From: Candidatus Saccharimonadota bacterium
Lineage (GTDB): Bacteria > Patescibacteriota > Saccharimonadia > Saccharimonadales > Saccharimonadaceae
Direction of reading: 5' to 3'
DNA length: 50,846 nucleotides
Assembly: GCA_009777315.1 (NCBI GenBank)
Contig: WRMD01000006.1
Coordinates: 1-50,846, forward strand
Notes under the pieces: model-generated
Told to the model about the DNA's origin: nothing
Databases searched by the model: none
Seen by the model: only the letters and a program-made list of their open reading frames with translations
Position numbers and translations under genes: made by a program
Shown here: positions 14,809-23,527 of the stretch, piece after piece
How the letters are laid out: every line of letters begins with the position of its first letter
How positions within the stretch are numbered: position 1 is the stretch's first letter

Positions 14809-15147
14809 ATGGATAGTTTAGTTTTGTTTGGAATGAGTCTCGCGAATCGGGTTGAAGAGGGGATTATGCTTGCCATGCCGGCGGAGGATGGCGGGAGTCT
14901 TGATGTGATCGCGTTGATTGAGGGTGGCGTGGCGTGGTTGACGTTTTTGGTTGGGGTGATGAGCGTGATTTTTATTATGATTGGGGGGATACGGTATATC
15001 ACGTCTGGTGGCGACAAAGAGAAGGTGCAGAAGGCGAAAAACGCGATTTTGTATGCTTGTATTGGGCTGGTGATTGTGGCGTTATCTGGGGATATAGCGA
15101 GGTTTGTGATGGGGCTTCTCGCCGGTGGTGAGATAGCGCAGCCGTAG
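14809..15147 (+). CDS. TrbC/VirB2-like small membrane protein
   Basis: 112-aa protein with two hydrophobic helices (about 44-67 and 84-106) separated by a basic loop: GGIRYITSGGDKEKVQKAKN followed by AILYACIGLVIVALSGDI. This two-helix layout with the GGIRYITS loop is typical of the TrbC/VirB2 pilin-like families that CPR genomes carry widely. It may be a secretion-system or pilus-like subunit, but no other T4SS gene is next to it. TATAAT at 14779-14784 serves as promoter; no Shine-Dalgarno is evident in the 24-nt leader. Confidence 0.75.
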   Translation: MDSLVLFGMSLANRVEEGIMLAMPAEDGGSLDVIALIEGGVAWLTFLVGVMSVIFIMIGGIRYITSGGDKEKVQKAKNAILYACIGLVIVALSGDIARFVMGLLAGGEIAQP

Positions 15148-15160
15148 GCGCCCACCTCTC

Positions 15161-15242
15161 CGGCAAATTTCTTCGTTAAAATTTCTGCTACTCGTAAGCC
15201 GTATCTTTAAATACGACTTACTCCGTTGCTCAATTTTGCCTT
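15161..15242. repeat. Hairpin repeat family B, copy 2
   Basis: Related to 4248-4325. GGCAAATTT at the left pairs loosely with AATTTTGCC at the right; the middle forms GTAAG-C-CGTAT / ATACG-A-CTTAC. It starts 13 nt after the stop of the TrbC-like gene and may also work as a terminator. The remaining 15243-15324 shows no clear feature. Confidence 0.6.
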
Positions 15243-15324
15243 GAACTTTACTCGGAGACGTTAGGGCTTTAGGACGTGCGCCCCTCCCCACCCCTGTTAT
15301 CTTGTGGAATAACCGCTGGCACTA

Positions 15325-15441
15325 TTGACTTTCGTTGATAAGTGTGCTATACTGTGTTACACTGGGACGAGTCGACCCCCTGCAGGGGGTTTTCTGTTGT
15401 CACAGAAAACCATAGAACCTTTACAAGGAGGAGGAGAAGTT
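15325..15441 (+). promoter_or_regulatory. Promoter and attenuator-like leader of the 15442 gene
   Basis: TTGACT (15325-15330), 17 nt, TATACT (15348-15353). The leader has two adjacent hairpins: CCCCCTGCAGGGGG followed by TTTTCTGT, then GGTTTTCTGT pairing with ACAGAAAACC. The two stems share the GGTTTT stretch, so they could be alternatives, as in a transcription attenuator. A strong AAGGAGGAGGAG Shine-Dalgarno precedes ATG 15442. Confidence 0.6.
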
Positions 15442-16188
15442 ATGAAAACTCGCAATCGCGACATTGTCATCTTGCGCTCTCGTCACGACGATTATGCAGG
15501 ACTAACCAACTCTGAGCTAGAGTATATCAACCGCTACAATAGTCACGGCGGCGGCTGTCTCGCGCTCGGGCCATCCGCTTTTGAATTCGGCAAACAACCC
15601 GACAAAAAACTCAGTCGCCAGTCCGTCTGCGTTAATTTCGCGCTCGGCACCGTTGATAGCTCGCGCAACTTGCTTGGCTACATCTGCAAACACCATTTCA
15701 AGCGTCAAATTACTGCACGCAACATCGGTCTTTTACGGCACTGGTTTGACCTTGCCGTAACTGACAACGACAAGCGCATACGCCCCGCCCTCGCCGAGCA
15801 CATCACGGTACCAGCCGGCTACCATTTGGTTGCCGCCATTTTGCTCGGCAACAACAAACCTGGCGAACCGTTTCGTTACAGCGATTTTCACTTTTACCGG
15901 CGCATGAGTAACGGCTACTGGTATTACAAAGTCGGCGAACGCGAAGTTGCTAGCCGCCACAACCGCGACGGCGGCCGCATAGTTTCCGTCCGCCCGGCTT
16001 TAGACGGCTCAGTCGAGATTGTCACCGAAGACGCCATTATCACGCCGGCCTACACCCCGACGAGCGACGCTGTTTTACAGTTCATACAGAGCCAACCTTT
16101 CCGGAACGGCGACCGCCTTGACTTCGTAGACAGCAAGCACTTCTTTGAAAGCACTATGTTCGTCGGCTATTATTTGGTCGCAACTTAG
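15442..16188 (+). CDS. Hypothetical protein of unknown function
   Basis: 248-aa soluble protein I do not recognise. It is rich in Arg, His, Asn and Tyr, with no signal peptide or membrane helix. Noticeable segments are NFALGTVDSSRNLLGYICKHH (about 69-89) and FRYSDFHFYRRMSNGYWYYKVGEREV (about 146-171). ATG 15442 is chosen because it follows a canonical Shine-Dalgarno and lies downstream of the promoter; the open frame before it overlaps that promoter. Its coding strand is C/T-rich, quite unlike the G-rich neighbours, which suggests recent acquisition. Followed by a strong terminator, so monocistronic. Confidence 0.7.
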   Translation: MKTRNRDIVILRSRHDDYAGLTNSELEYINRYNSHGGGCLALGPSAFEFGKQPDKKLSRQSVCVNFALGTVDSSRNLLGYICKHHFKRQITARNIGLLRHWFDLAVTDNDKRIRPALAEHITVPAGYHLVAAILLGNNKPGEPFRYSDFHFYRRMSNGYWYYKVGEREVASRHNRDGGRIVSVRPALDGSVEIVTEDAIITPAYTPTSDAVLQFIQSQPFRNGDRLDFVDSKHFFESTMFVGYYLVAT

Positions 16189-16207
16189 CTGTTTCTCCTG
16201 CTGTATG

Positions 16208-16233
16208 AACCCCGCCTTCGTAGCGGGGTTTTA
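16208..16233 (+). terminator. Rho-independent terminator after the 15442 gene
   Basis: Stem CCCCGC/GCGGGG (16210-16228) followed by TTTT, 20 nt past the stop codon. Confidence 0.9.
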
Positions 16234-16280
16234 GCTTTTCGGTATGTAAGCCTGACCTCGGGCTGGGGGCGAGGAGGAAA

Positions 16281-16317
16281 GAAAAACCCGCCGGTAGATT
16301 AAATCATATCGGCGGGC
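16281..16317 (-). terminator. Rho-independent terminator of xylA
   Basis: On the minus strand CCCGCCG pairs with CGGCGGG around an A/T-rich loop and is followed by TTTTTCTTTCC, just past the xylA stop. Confidence 0.9.
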
Positions 16318-16327
16318 AATAGTTTCT

Positions 16328-17452
16328 TTAAATTTCGTCAAGGTCGGCCTGTGTTATGCCGCACATTTGCATGACGCTCTTAAGGTCAGCGGCGGATTGC
16401 GAAATGTTTTCGGCTGGGGGTTCGATGCGGCTGGCCAGGAGGAGTGCGATTTTGAGGGCGTTCACGCTGTTGACTATGAACTGGTAGCGGGATTGGTCAG
16501 AATTTTCCGGGTCACCCTCGGCGCGGAGCATATGACAATCAAATTCTACCACGCCTTGCCAGCCCATTTGCCCAAGTGTTCGGAACATGTGCACTGTTTC
16601 CTTGAGGCCTTCAGGTCCGATAAGCGGCGGGAAGTCGTTGTCGAATTGTCCTTTGATTTGCGAACCGAAGTGGAGGAAGAACAGCTTGCCCAAGGCGCAG
16701 AGGTAGGACACGGTCATTGAAGCGTTCAGTAGGCACATTGATTCGTGTTGCAGTAGTTCGGGGTTTACACCCCAGAAATCGGGTCTCTTCAGGCGGTTAA
16801 TAAAGCCGACCGCATGACCGCTGGTGGGGATAAACATCTGCCCGCGCGGCTCGTTGGGTTTTGGTTCGATGGTCGCGCCTTTGTAGTTCGTAAAGCCCAT
16901 TTCCTCGATGTAATCCGTCACCAGGTTCAAGCCTTCGGTCAGCCACTCATACACCTTGTCCCATTTGACGACGACGGGTACTTCGAAGCCGTCGCGTGCT
17001 ACCCAGTAAGTGTAGTACTTTGCGCCGAAAAAGGCACCGATGCGTAGGGTCCGTTTGACTTTCGCCGCCGCGAGAGCGCGGATGTTGGCGTCTGCGTTAC
17101 AGAGGCCGCCGGCACGAAACATGGGGTGGCCGTGTAGTGAACAGGTCGCAGTATTGACTTTGATGCCGGCTTTGTCCAGTAGCGCCTTGATTTCGCGTAG
17201 CTTTTTGTAGGCTTTGCTTCCTGGGTCGAGGTCGTCTTCCAGTGCGTTCGGGTCCCACGGGACAAGATCGTCATCGTGGAAGCTCGTCATGTTGATGAGG
17301 CCGTCTTGTGCCGTTTTGGCGAGTATACCCGCCACATTAAGAGAACAAATTGCTGGCATTACCGGGCCGCCAAACGGGTCGGGTAATGAGTTGGCGACGC
17401 ACCAAAAGGGCATCGACACATAGCTCGCGATGCGAATCTTCGTACTTTCCAT
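16328..17452 (-). CDS. xylA: Xylose isomerase
   Basis: Cytoplasmic metal-dependent aldose-ketose isomerase (D-xylose to D-xylulose, also glucose to fructose). Catalytic base region His59-Asp62 (SFHDDDLVPWD) and metal-site Glu196 with Lys198 (IEPKPNEPRG), HESMCLLN, LHFGSQIKGQFDNDFPP and VVEFDCHMLRAEGD are present. Length 374 aa is close to the actinobacterial-type class I enzymes. Start supported by AAGGAGGTACTTC-ATG. Promoter and terminator are both canonical, so it is a standalone gene. No xylulokinase is nearby. Coding-strand composition lacks the G excess of neighbours, compatible with transfer, possibly from an actinobacterial host; that is inference. Confidence 0.9.
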   Translation of the reverse strand: MESTKIRIASYVSMPFWCVANSLPDPFGGPVMPAICSLNVAGILAKTAQDGLINMTSFHDDDLVPWDPNALEDDLDPGSKAYKKLREIKALLDKAGIKVNTATCSLHGHPMFRAGGLCNADANIRALAAAKVKRTLRIGAFFGAKYYTYWVARDGFEVPVVVKWDKVYEWLTEGLNLVTDYIEEMGFTNYKGATIEPKPNEPRGQMFIPTSGHAVGFINRLKRPDFWGVNPELLQHESMCLLNASMTVSYLCALGKLFFLHFGSQIKGQFDNDFPPLIGPEGLKETVHMFRTLGQMGWQGVVEFDCHMLRAEGDPENSDQSRYQFIVNSVNALKIALLLASRIEPPAENISQSAADLKSVMQMCGITQADLDEI

Positions 17453-17517
17453 GAAGTACCTCCTTAAGATTTAAAGAAATTGTAAATGTTCGTGGGCCAA
17501 TTAGCGCTCACTGCCCT

Positions 17518-17546
17518 ATCATAGTAGATATGCTAGGAATTGTCAA
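17518..17546 (-). promoter_or_regulatory. xylA promoter
   Basis: Minus strand TTGACA (17541-17546), 17-nt spacer, TATGAT (17518-17523). Leader about 60 nt ending in a strong Shine-Dalgarno. Divergent from the ribosomal promoter at 17583. Confidence 0.85.
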
Positions 17547-17582
17547 GTCCCGGGGGAGGAGGTGGAATGTCGAAAATACCCC

Positions 17583-17735
17583 TTGACAGGGGTCTCTCTC
17601 TTTGCTAGAATAGTCGTAAACTTGACGAGCGGATAGGTCTACGGAAACCGGCTGCAGTCAAGGTTTTGTCGTGTATCTGATGTGGCTCGACCATAACAGA
17701 GGCGACAAGAGGAAAATAATTAAGGAAAGGGATAG
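17583..17735 (+). promoter_or_regulatory. Promoter and leader of the ribosomal operon
   Basis: TTGACA (17583-17588), 17 nt, TAGAAT (17606-17611), then an about 118-nt leader. The leader can form a long-range stem TTGTCG/CGACAA and a small AACC/GGTT stem, and ends in AAGGAAAGGG before ATG 17736. Autogenous control by a ribosomal protein (for example L4 in E. coli) is possible; no known leader motif was recognised. Confidence 0.75.
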
Positions 17736-18341
17736 ATGAAGGTCATTTTAGGCACCAAAATCGGTATGACTCAGATCATCGGCGCGGATGGCGTTGTGAC
17801 TCCGGTTACACTCATTCACGCTACCCCCTGCACCGTCACTCAGGTAAAAACCGTCGATAAGGACGGTTATACGGCGGTTCAGTTGGGATGTGGTCAGGGT
17901 AAGAACCTGAGCAAGCCTGTGGCCGGCCATGTCAAGGCCGCCAAGACTACGCCAAAACATATTCGCGAATTTCGTGGAACGACTGAGGCTAACGTAGGCG
18001 ACGAAGTAACCGTCGCTGTTTTTGCTTTAGGCGACAAGGTCGCGGTGAGCGGGACGAGCAAGGGTAAGGGTTTTGCGGGGACGGTGAAGCGGCATAACTT
18101 CGGTCAGAGCAAGCGAACCCATGGTGGTAAGGGCGATGTGCGGAAGGTTGGATCGATTGGTTCGATGTATCCGCAGAAGGTCATGAAAGGTAAGCGAATG
18201 CCAGGACGGATGGGTGCGGATCGCGTAACTGTGAAGAACCTAGTCGTATCGTATATTGATGAAGCCCAGAACATTCTGGGCCTTAAAGGTGCTGTCCCGG
18301 GGCCGCGAAAAGGCCTGATTGAGATTAGGGGGGAGGAGTAA
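17736..18341 (+). CDS. rplC: 50S ribosomal protein L3
   Basis: 201-aa uL3, first gene of the operon; S10, which usually precedes it, is absent here. Family sequence ILGTKIGMTQI at the N-terminus, then GTSKGKGFAGTVKRHNFGQ...THGGKGDVRKVGSIG and MKGKRMPGRMG. It helps nucleate 23S rRNA folding near the peptidyl-transferase centre. Shine-Dalgarno AAGGAAAGGG lies just upstream. L4 starts one base after the stop. Confidence 0.97.
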   Translation: MKVILGTKIGMTQIIGADGVVTPVTLIHATPCTVTQVKTVDKDGYTAVQLGCGQGKNLSKPVAGHVKAAKTTPKHIREFRGTTEANVGDEVTVAVFALGDKVAVSGTSKGKGFAGTVKRHNFGQSKRTHGGKGDVRKVGSIGSMYPQKVMKGKRMPGRMGADRVTVKNLVVSYIDEAQNILGLKGAVPGPRKGLIEIRGEE

Positions 18342-18342
18342 A

Positions 18343-19011
18343 ATGGCGACTCTAGATAAGGCTATATTTGGCCTAGAAGTAAAGAATCACGATCTGCTTC
18401 GGTTGGCGTATAATGCGTATTTGGCGGAGGCGCGGCTATCGAATGCGAAGACGCTGAAGCGCGGTGAGGTGCGCGGTGGCGGTAAGAAGCCGTGGCGACA
18501 GAAGGGGACGGGGCGAGCGCGATTTGGTTCGACCAGGAACCCGATTTGGAAGGGCGGCGGTGTGGCGTTTGGTCCGACTGGTGAGCAGAATCATAAGCTG
18601 ACGATTTCGACTAAATCGAAGAAGGTTGCGGTGAAGCAGGCACTGAGCCTGGCGAACGCGGCGAAGAAGGTCTATTTGGCGCCGGAGTTTAGTCCAAAAG
18701 ACGGCAAGACGAAGGAAGTGTTGGCGTATCGCGACAAGCTGGTGAAGGAAGTTGGTTACAAGCCGCTGCCACGAGGTAGCAATATCTTGGCGGTGATGCC
18801 GGAGAAGACAGATTTGATCCTGCGAGCGACGAATAATATTCCGGAGCTAAAGGTGGTGCGACCGACCTATTTGAATGTGCATGATATTTTGAATGCTGAT
18901 GCGGTGATTATCACTGAGAAAGCGATGCCGATGGTAGTGGAATGGTTAAGTGAGTCGGCGGCGCCAGTAAAGGCTGCGAAGACTACGAAGGCCGCTAAGG
19001 AGGCGAAATGA
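18343..19011 (+). CDS. rplD: 50S ribosomal protein L4
   Basis: 222-aa uL4. The conserved loop that lines the exit tunnel is seen as GEVRGGGKKPWRQKGTGRARFGSTRNPIWKGGG. ATG 18343 is chosen over the GTG-type start at 18319 because it follows GGGAGGAG and avoids overlapping L3. The C-terminus ends in an Ala/Lys-rich tail. Overlaps L23 by 4 nt (ATGA). Confidence 0.96.
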   Translation: MATLDKAIFGLEVKNHDLLRLAYNAYLAEARLSNAKTLKRGEVRGGGKKPWRQKGTGRARFGSTRNPIWKGGGVAFGPTGEQNHKLTISTKSKKVAVKQALSLANAAKKVYLAPEFSPKDGKTKEVLAYRDKLVKEVGYKPLPRGSNILAVMPEKTDLILRATNNIPELKVVRPTYLNVHDILNADAVIITEKAMPMVVEWLSESAAPVKAAKTTKAAKEAK

Positions 19012-19334
19012 AAATAGAAGCTCATAGGACCGAGAAGTGTTTCGCGCTGAGCCAGCAGTCGGTATATATGTTTAAGGTGCCGTTTGGCGCGAGTAAGCAG
19101 GCGATTGCGAAGGCAGTTGAAGAAGAGTTTAAGGTCAAAGTGGATGATGTGCGAGTGGAAGTTCGCAAGGGTAAAGTACAGCGCAAGATGGTGACGAAGC
19201 GAAAAGCGGCGGCGGTAGCGAAAGCGGATGTGCGGCTGGCGTTTGTGAAGCTACATACCGGACACGCGATTCAGATGTTTGAGACGGAAGAGACTAAGGC
19301 GGATAAAAAAGCCGCTAAGAAAGAGGAGGCATAA
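19008..19334 (+). CDS. rplW: 50S ribosomal protein L23
   Basis: 108-aa uL23 at the tunnel exit, docking site for trigger factor and SRP. Recognised by RTEKCFALSQQSVYMFKVPFGASKQAIAKAVEEEFKVKV. It ends with a short charged tail (TKADKKAAKKEEA). Start overlaps the L4 stop, stop overlaps the L2 start. Confidence 0.93.
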   Translation: MKIEAHRTEKCFALSQQSVYMFKVPFGASKQAIAKAVEEEFKVKVDDVRVEVRKGKVQRKMVTKRKAAAVAKADVRLAFVKLHTGHAIQMFETEETKADKKAAKKEEA

Positions 19335-20173
19335 TGGCGATTAAGCAATATCGGCCGACGACTCCGGCGCGACGAGGCATGACGACAGAGGACTATTCGG
19401 AGATTACGACGAAGAAGCCGCTGAAGAGCTTGCTACGGGCGAAGAAGCAGAAGGCCGGGCGAAATAACAGTGGTAAGATCACGGTGAGACATCGTGGTGG
19501 CGGCGTGAAGCGACATTATCGACTGATAAACCACAACCTGGCGAAGGGTTTGGTGTTGACGGTGCAGGAGATTGAATATGATCCGAACCGTAGCGCGCGG
19601 ATTGCGCGGGTGCAGGATCAGCATGGCCAGTTCCACTATGTGCTGGCGGATACGAACATGCGAAAAGGGGTGAAGTTTGAGGTGGGGGATGAGGTGACGG
19701 TGGACGCGAGTCAGCGGATGTCGCTGAACAATATTCCAGTTGGTAGTCAGATTTACGCGATTGAATTGACGCCGGGTCGAGGTGCGCAGATGGTGCGTTC
19801 GGCTGGTAACAGCGCTCAGTTGATGGCTAAAGAAGATGGCTTTGCGACGGTGAAGTTGCCGAGCGGCGAGGTGCGGAAGTTTAGTCTGGAAGCGATGGCT
19901 TCTATTGGAACGGTTGGTAACGTGCAGCATCAGAACATTAGCTACGGATCAGCTGGACGGCGACGCCGCAAGGGGATTCGACCGACGGTGCGTGGTGTAG
20001 TGATGAACGCGGCTGATCACCCGCATGGTGGTGGTGACGGTGGTCGTCATGGTGCTGGTAAGGCGCCGCGAACGCCGTGGGGTCAGTTGACTCTGGGGTA
20101 TCGAACCAGGCGACGTAAATCAACGAATAAGATGATAATTAAATCGCGCCATCAGGCTAAAAGGGGTAGATAA
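19334..20173 (+). CDS. rplB: 50S ribosomal protein L2
   Basis: 279-aa uL2, close to the peptidyl-transferase centre and needed for subunit association. The hallmark histidine motif [14 protein letters not shown] and the C-terminal [18 protein letters not shown] are present, as is the N-terminal [19 protein letters not shown]. Full length for the family. Confidence 0.98.
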   Translation: MAIKQYRPTTPARRGMTTEDYSEITTKKPLKSLLRAKKQKAGRNNSGKITVRHRGGGVKRHYRLINHNLAKGLVLTVQEIEYDPNRSARIARVQDQHGQFHYVLADTNMRKGVKFEVGDEVTVDASQRMSLNNIPVGSQIYAIELTPGRGAQMVRSAGNSAQLMAKEDGFATVKLPSGEVRKFSLEAMASIGTVGNVQHQNISYGSAGRRRRKGIRPTVRGVVMNAADHPHGGGDGGRHGAGKAPRTPWGQLTLGYRTRRRKSTNKMIIKSRHQAKRGR

Positions 20174-20466
20174 TGAGTAGGAGTTTGAAAAAAGGCCCTT
20201 ACGTAGACGCTAAGTTGTTAGCGAAGATTATGAAGCTAGGGTCGGAAGACCGAACAGTGATAAAGACTTGGGCACGCGGTAGCAGCATCGCGCCGGAGAT
20301 GGTCGGTAAGACGATTGCGGTGCATAACGGCAAGACACATGTTCCGGTGTTTATATCGGAGAATATGGTTGGGCACAAGCTTGGTGAGTTTGCGCCAACC
20401 AGGAAGTTCCGTAAGCACGGTGGTAAGAAAGCGGCGATGGCGGCTCCGGCGAAAGGTGGTAAGTAA
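20173..20466 (+). CDS. rpsS: 30S ribosomal protein S19
   Basis: 97-aa uS19 in the small-subunit head. [15 protein letters not shown] at the start, then [47 protein letters not shown]. Start and stop each overlap neighbours by one base. Confidence 0.97.
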   Translation: MSRSLKKGPYVDAKLLAKIMKLGSEDRTVIKTWARGSSIAPEMVGKTIAVHNGKTHVPVFISENMVGHKLGEFAPTRKFRKHGGKKAAMAAPAKGGK

Positions 20467-20879
20467 TGGCTGAGGAATATGTAAAAGCGCACGCTATGAT
20501 AAAAGGCGTGAGCGAACAGCCGCGCAAGGCGTCGCTAGTGGCGAGCCTGGTGCGACAGCGGACGGTGGCGGACGCGGTAGTGATTTTGGATCACACACAA
20601 AAGGGCGCGGCGAAGGCGGTGAAGAAGGCGATTTTGAGTGCCGAGGCGAACTTGATGCAGAAGTATCGAGTGCAGCCGGGTAGCACGATTATCAATCGGC
20701 TTTCGGTATCGGCTGGAACAAGGATGCGGCGAGCAATTCCTGCATCTCGAGGTCGAGCTTTGCCGTATGAGATTATCCGAAGCAATATCTTTGTGGAGGT
20801 GATTGGTTTGGGGAAGGCCGCTAAGTCAGAGGCTAAGGTGGAAAAAGCTGATGAAGGTAAGGAAAAGGAAGGTAAATAA
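20466..20879 (+). CDS. rplV: 50S ribosomal protein L22
   Basis: 137-aa uL22 with its long hairpin reaching into the exit tunnel. Family signature: SEQPRKASLVASLVR, AAKAVKKAILSAEAN and the C-terminal RAIPASRGRALPYEIIRSNIFVEV. A charged tail of about 20 residues extends beyond the usual end. Confidence 0.95.
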   Translation: MAEEYVKAHAMIKGVSEQPRKASLVASLVRQRTVADAVVILDHTQKGAAKAVKKAILSAEANLMQKYRVQPGSTIINRLSVSAGTRMRRAIPASRGRALPYEIIRSNIFVEVIGLGKAAKSEAKVEKADEGKEKEGK

Positions 20880-21508
20880 TGGGACAGAAAGTAGACCCAC
20901 GAAGTTTTCGCCTTCAGTTAACCAAGAACTGGAGCAGTCAGTGGATTGCGAAGGGGCAGACCTATCGGGATTGGTTGATAGAGGATGTGAAGATTCGCGA
21001 ATTGATCGAGAAGCGATTCATGAGTCGGCCGACAGTAGCGAAGATTAAGATTGAGCGATCGCACAATTTGATTACGGTGACGATTGCGACTTCGCGAGCC
21101 GGGGTTATTATCGGTAAAGGTGGCGCGGGTATTAATGAGTTGAAGGCAGAGCTAGAGAAGCTAGCGAGCGTGCCGGTGCGGATTGACATTGAAGAAGTGA
21201 AGCGGCCGGATTTGTCGGCGAAGCTTCTAAGTGAGAATATCGCGCGGCAGCTGGAGCGACGAATCAACTTCCGACGAGCGACTAAGATGGCGGCGCAGAA
21301 TGCTATGCAGGCTGGCGCGAAAGGTGTGCGTATTGAGGTTTCAGGACGACTAAACGGTGCGGAGATGAGCCGAAGCGAACGAATTATTGAAGGTTCGGTG
21401 CCGCTACACACTCTGCGCGCGGATGTGGATTTTCATGTGGCGCGAGCTAGTACCGTGGCCGGAATTATCGGCGTGAAAGTCTGGATTTATAACGGGGAAA
21501 GGGGTTAA
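20879..21508 (+). CDS. rpsC: 30S ribosomal protein S3
   Basis: 209-aa uS3 forming the mRNA entry tunnel. Begins MGQKVDPRSFRLQLTKNWSSQW; the KH domain GxxG loop appears as ARAGVIIGKGGAGINEL-like sequence (SRAGVIIGKGGAGI). C-terminal HTLRADVDFHVARASTVAGIIGVKVWIYNGE is typical. Confidence 0.97.
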   Translation: MGQKVDPRSFRLQLTKNWSSQWIAKGQTYRDWLIEDVKIRELIEKRFMSRPTVAKIKIERSHNLITVTIATSRAGVIIGKGGAGINELKAELEKLASVPVRIDIEEVKRPDLSAKLLSENIARQLERRINFRRATKMAAQNAMQAGAKGVRIEVSGRLNGAEMSRSERIIEGSVPLHTLRADVDFHVARASTVAGIIGVKVWIYNGERG

Positions 21509-21510
21509 AG

Positions 21511-21930
21511 ATGCCACTATTAGCACCTAGAAAATGGAAGTACCGCAAGGTTCGAAAAGGGACTAACAACGGTATGGCGTCGCGATGCACCAAAGTATCG
21601 TTTGGCGATTATGGATTGATGAGTCTGGATAATGAGCGGATTACAGCGCGACAGATTGAGGCTGCCAGGCAGACGATGAGCCGACATGTGAAGCGAGGCG
21701 GCAAGATTTGGATTCGGATTTTCCCGCAAACACCAGTGACGAAGAAGCCGCTTGACGTAAAGATGGGTAGCGGTAAGGGTGACCTTGACCACTACGCAGC
21801 GAAAGTGAAGCTGGGGACCGTGATGTTTGAGATGGCCGATGTGCCGGAAGAAGTGGCTCGCGAGGCGATGCGCCTGGCTGGGCATAAGCTACCGGTGCGA
21901 GTGAAGTTTGTAAAGAGAGAGGAGTTTTAA
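21511..21930 (+). CDS. rplP: 50S ribosomal protein L16
   Basis: 139-aa uL16, contacts the A-site tRNA. Begins MPLLAPRKWKYRKVRKG and keeps GGKIWIRIFPQTPVTKKPLDVKMGSGKG. The stop at 21930 is followed by one base and then the S17 start, so the L29 gene that normally sits here is missing. Confidence 0.97.
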   Translation: MPLLAPRKWKYRKVRKGTNNGMASRCTKVSFGDYGLMSLDNERITARQIEAARQTMSRHVKRGGKIWIRIFPQTPVTKKPLDVKMGSGKGDLDHYAAKVKLGTVMFEMADVPEEVAREAMRLAGHKLPVRVKFVKREEF

Positions 21931-21931
21931 G

Positions 21932-22267
21932 ATGAATGCGACTCTACGAGGAACCGTGACTTCTGATAAACGTGATAAGACGATTACTGTGAGTGTGCTA
22001 GAGCGAAAAACTCACCCGCTCTATCGCAAGCAATACACAGTAACCAGGAAGTATTCCGTACATGATCCGAAGAACGAGGCTCAGATGGGCGATGTGGTGG
22101 AGATTGGCGATTGCCGACCGGTCAGCAAGACAAAGACTTGGGCTTTAAAGCAGGTGATAAGCCGCGGTCCAGGTATGATCGAGCTGAAAGACGAGGTAGT
22201 GGCTTCGACTGAGAAAGTTGATAAGGCTGAGAAGACAGATGAGGCCGAGGCGGAGGACGCGAAATGA
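21932..22267 (+). CDS. rpsQ: 30S ribosomal protein S17
   Basis: 111-aa uS17. The core [40 protein letters not shown] and [18 protein letters not shown] is typical; an acidic tail (about 30 residues, [18 protein letters not shown]) is additional. Overlaps L14 by 4 nt. Confidence 0.95.
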   Translation: MNATLRGTVTSDKRDKTITVSVLERKTHPLYRKQYTVTRKYSVHDPKNEAQMGDVVEIGDCRPVSKTKTWALKQVISRGPGMIELKDEVVASTEKVDKAEKTDEAEAEDAK

Positions 22268-22632
22268 TACAAGAGACGTCAAGGCTAAAAGTAGCTGATA
22301 ACAGTGGCGCGAAGGAGCTCGGTGTGATCCGAGTCTTGGGTGGCACGAAGCGACGTTACGCGCGAGTGGGAGACGTAGTGGTGGCGAGCGTGAAAGAGGC
22401 TGCTCCACAGGGCAACACGAAGAAAAAAGCGGTGATAAAGGCGGTGATCGTGCGAACGCGGAATCAGATTCGACGACCGGATGGTTCGACGATTCGGTTT
22501 GACGATAACGCGGCGGTATTGATTAACGACGACAAGACGCCGAAGGGAACCCGTGTGTTTGGTCCGGTACCCCGCGAACTACGTGACCTTGGGTATGGTA
22601 AGATTATTAGCTTAGCGCCGGAGGTTCTATAA
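22264..22632 (+). CDS. rplN: 50S ribosomal protein L14
   Basis: 122-aa uL14, the binding site of silencing factor RsfS. Begins [27 protein letters not shown] and ends [17 protein letters not shown]. Full length; stop overlaps the L24 start. Confidence 0.97.
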   Translation: MIQETSRLKVADNSGAKELGVIRVLGGTKRRYARVGDVVVASVKEAAPQGNTKKKAVIKAVIVRTRNQIRRPDGSTIRFDDNAAVLINDDKTPKGTRVFGPVPRELRDLGYGKIISLAPEVL

Positions 22633-22949
22633 TGCAACGAATTAAAGTAGGCGATTTGGTGAAAATTATCGCTGGTGACAACAAGAACGTAACCGGTAAA
22701 GTGCTGAAAGTGCAGAATAAGCTGGGTCGAGTGGTGGTTGAAGGCGTGGGAACACGCGAACGGCATTACAAGAAGAGTCAATTTCGGCCTCAGGGAGGCA
22801 AAGCGGACATTCAGGTTGGAGTTCCGATGAGTAGTGTGGCGCTGGTCGTAGAGGAGAAGAGTGGCAAGACGAGCCGAGTTGGGCATAAGATGCTGGGCGA
22901 CAAGAAAGTTCGGGTGGCAAGGCAGCACGGCAATAAGGAGATTAAATAA
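22632..22949 (+). CDS. rplX: 50S ribosomal protein L24
   Basis: 105-aa uL24 with the KOW motif VGDLVKIIAGDNKNVTGKVLKV at the N-terminus, an early assembly initiator at the tunnel exit. Stop overlaps the L5 ATG. Confidence 0.95.
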   Translation: MQRIKVGDLVKIIAGDNKNVTGKVLKVQNKLGRVVVEGVGTRERHYKKSQFRPQGGKADIQVGVPMSSVALVVEEKSGKTSRVGHKMLGDKKVRVARQHGNKEIK

Positions 22950-23527
22950 TGGCTAAGAAAGACGTTAAAGATCTACCTCGCTTGAAAGCGCTATATAATA
23001 GCGAACTACGAGCCAAATTGACTAAGGAATTGGGGCTAAAAAGCGTAATGGCGGCGCCGGTTCTAACTAAGGTCGTGGTTTCGAGCGGTGTAGGCAAGAA
23101 AAAAGAAGACAAGAAATACCTGGAGACGGTGAAGAACACGATTGAAAAGATTACCGGACAGGCAGTGACTGGGCGAACGGCGAAGAAGTCGATCGCTACG
23201 TTTAAGATTCGTAAAGGTTTAGGCGGGGAGTTGGGGTATCTGACGACGCTACGCGGCGACAAGATGTATGAATTCATGGATCGATTGATCAATGTGGCAC
23301 TGCCGCATACGCGAGACTTTCATGGGGTGCCGCGCAGGTTTGATCGACAGGGCAACTACAATCTCGGTATTAGTGAGCAAGGGATATTTACGGAGCTGAG
23401 TTTTGAGGAGACCTCGACTCTGCACGGATTAGAAGTGGCATTTGTAATAAAGAACGGTCAGAATGGGGCGGGTGAAGCGCTTTTGACTGCATTTGGTATG
23501 CCGTTTGAGCGAAAGAAGGAGAAGTAG
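22949..23527 (+). CDS. rplE: 50S ribosomal protein L5
   Basis: 192-aa uL5, binds 5S rRNA. Family sequence LPRLKALYNSELRAKLTKELG, KVVVSSGVGKK, ITGQAVTGRTAKKSIATFKIRKG and DFHGVPRRFDRQGNYNLGISEQGIFTEL. Start immediately follows L24. Confidence 0.97.
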   Translation: MAKKDVKDLPRLKALYNSELRAKLTKELGLKSVMAAPVLTKVVVSSGVGKKKEDKKYLETVKNTIEKITGQAVTGRTAKKSIATFKIRKGLGGELGYLTTLRGDKMYEFMDRLINVALPHTRDFHGVPRRFDRQGNYNLGISEQGIFTELSFEETSTLHGLEVAFVIKNGQNGAGEALLTAFGMPFERKKEK

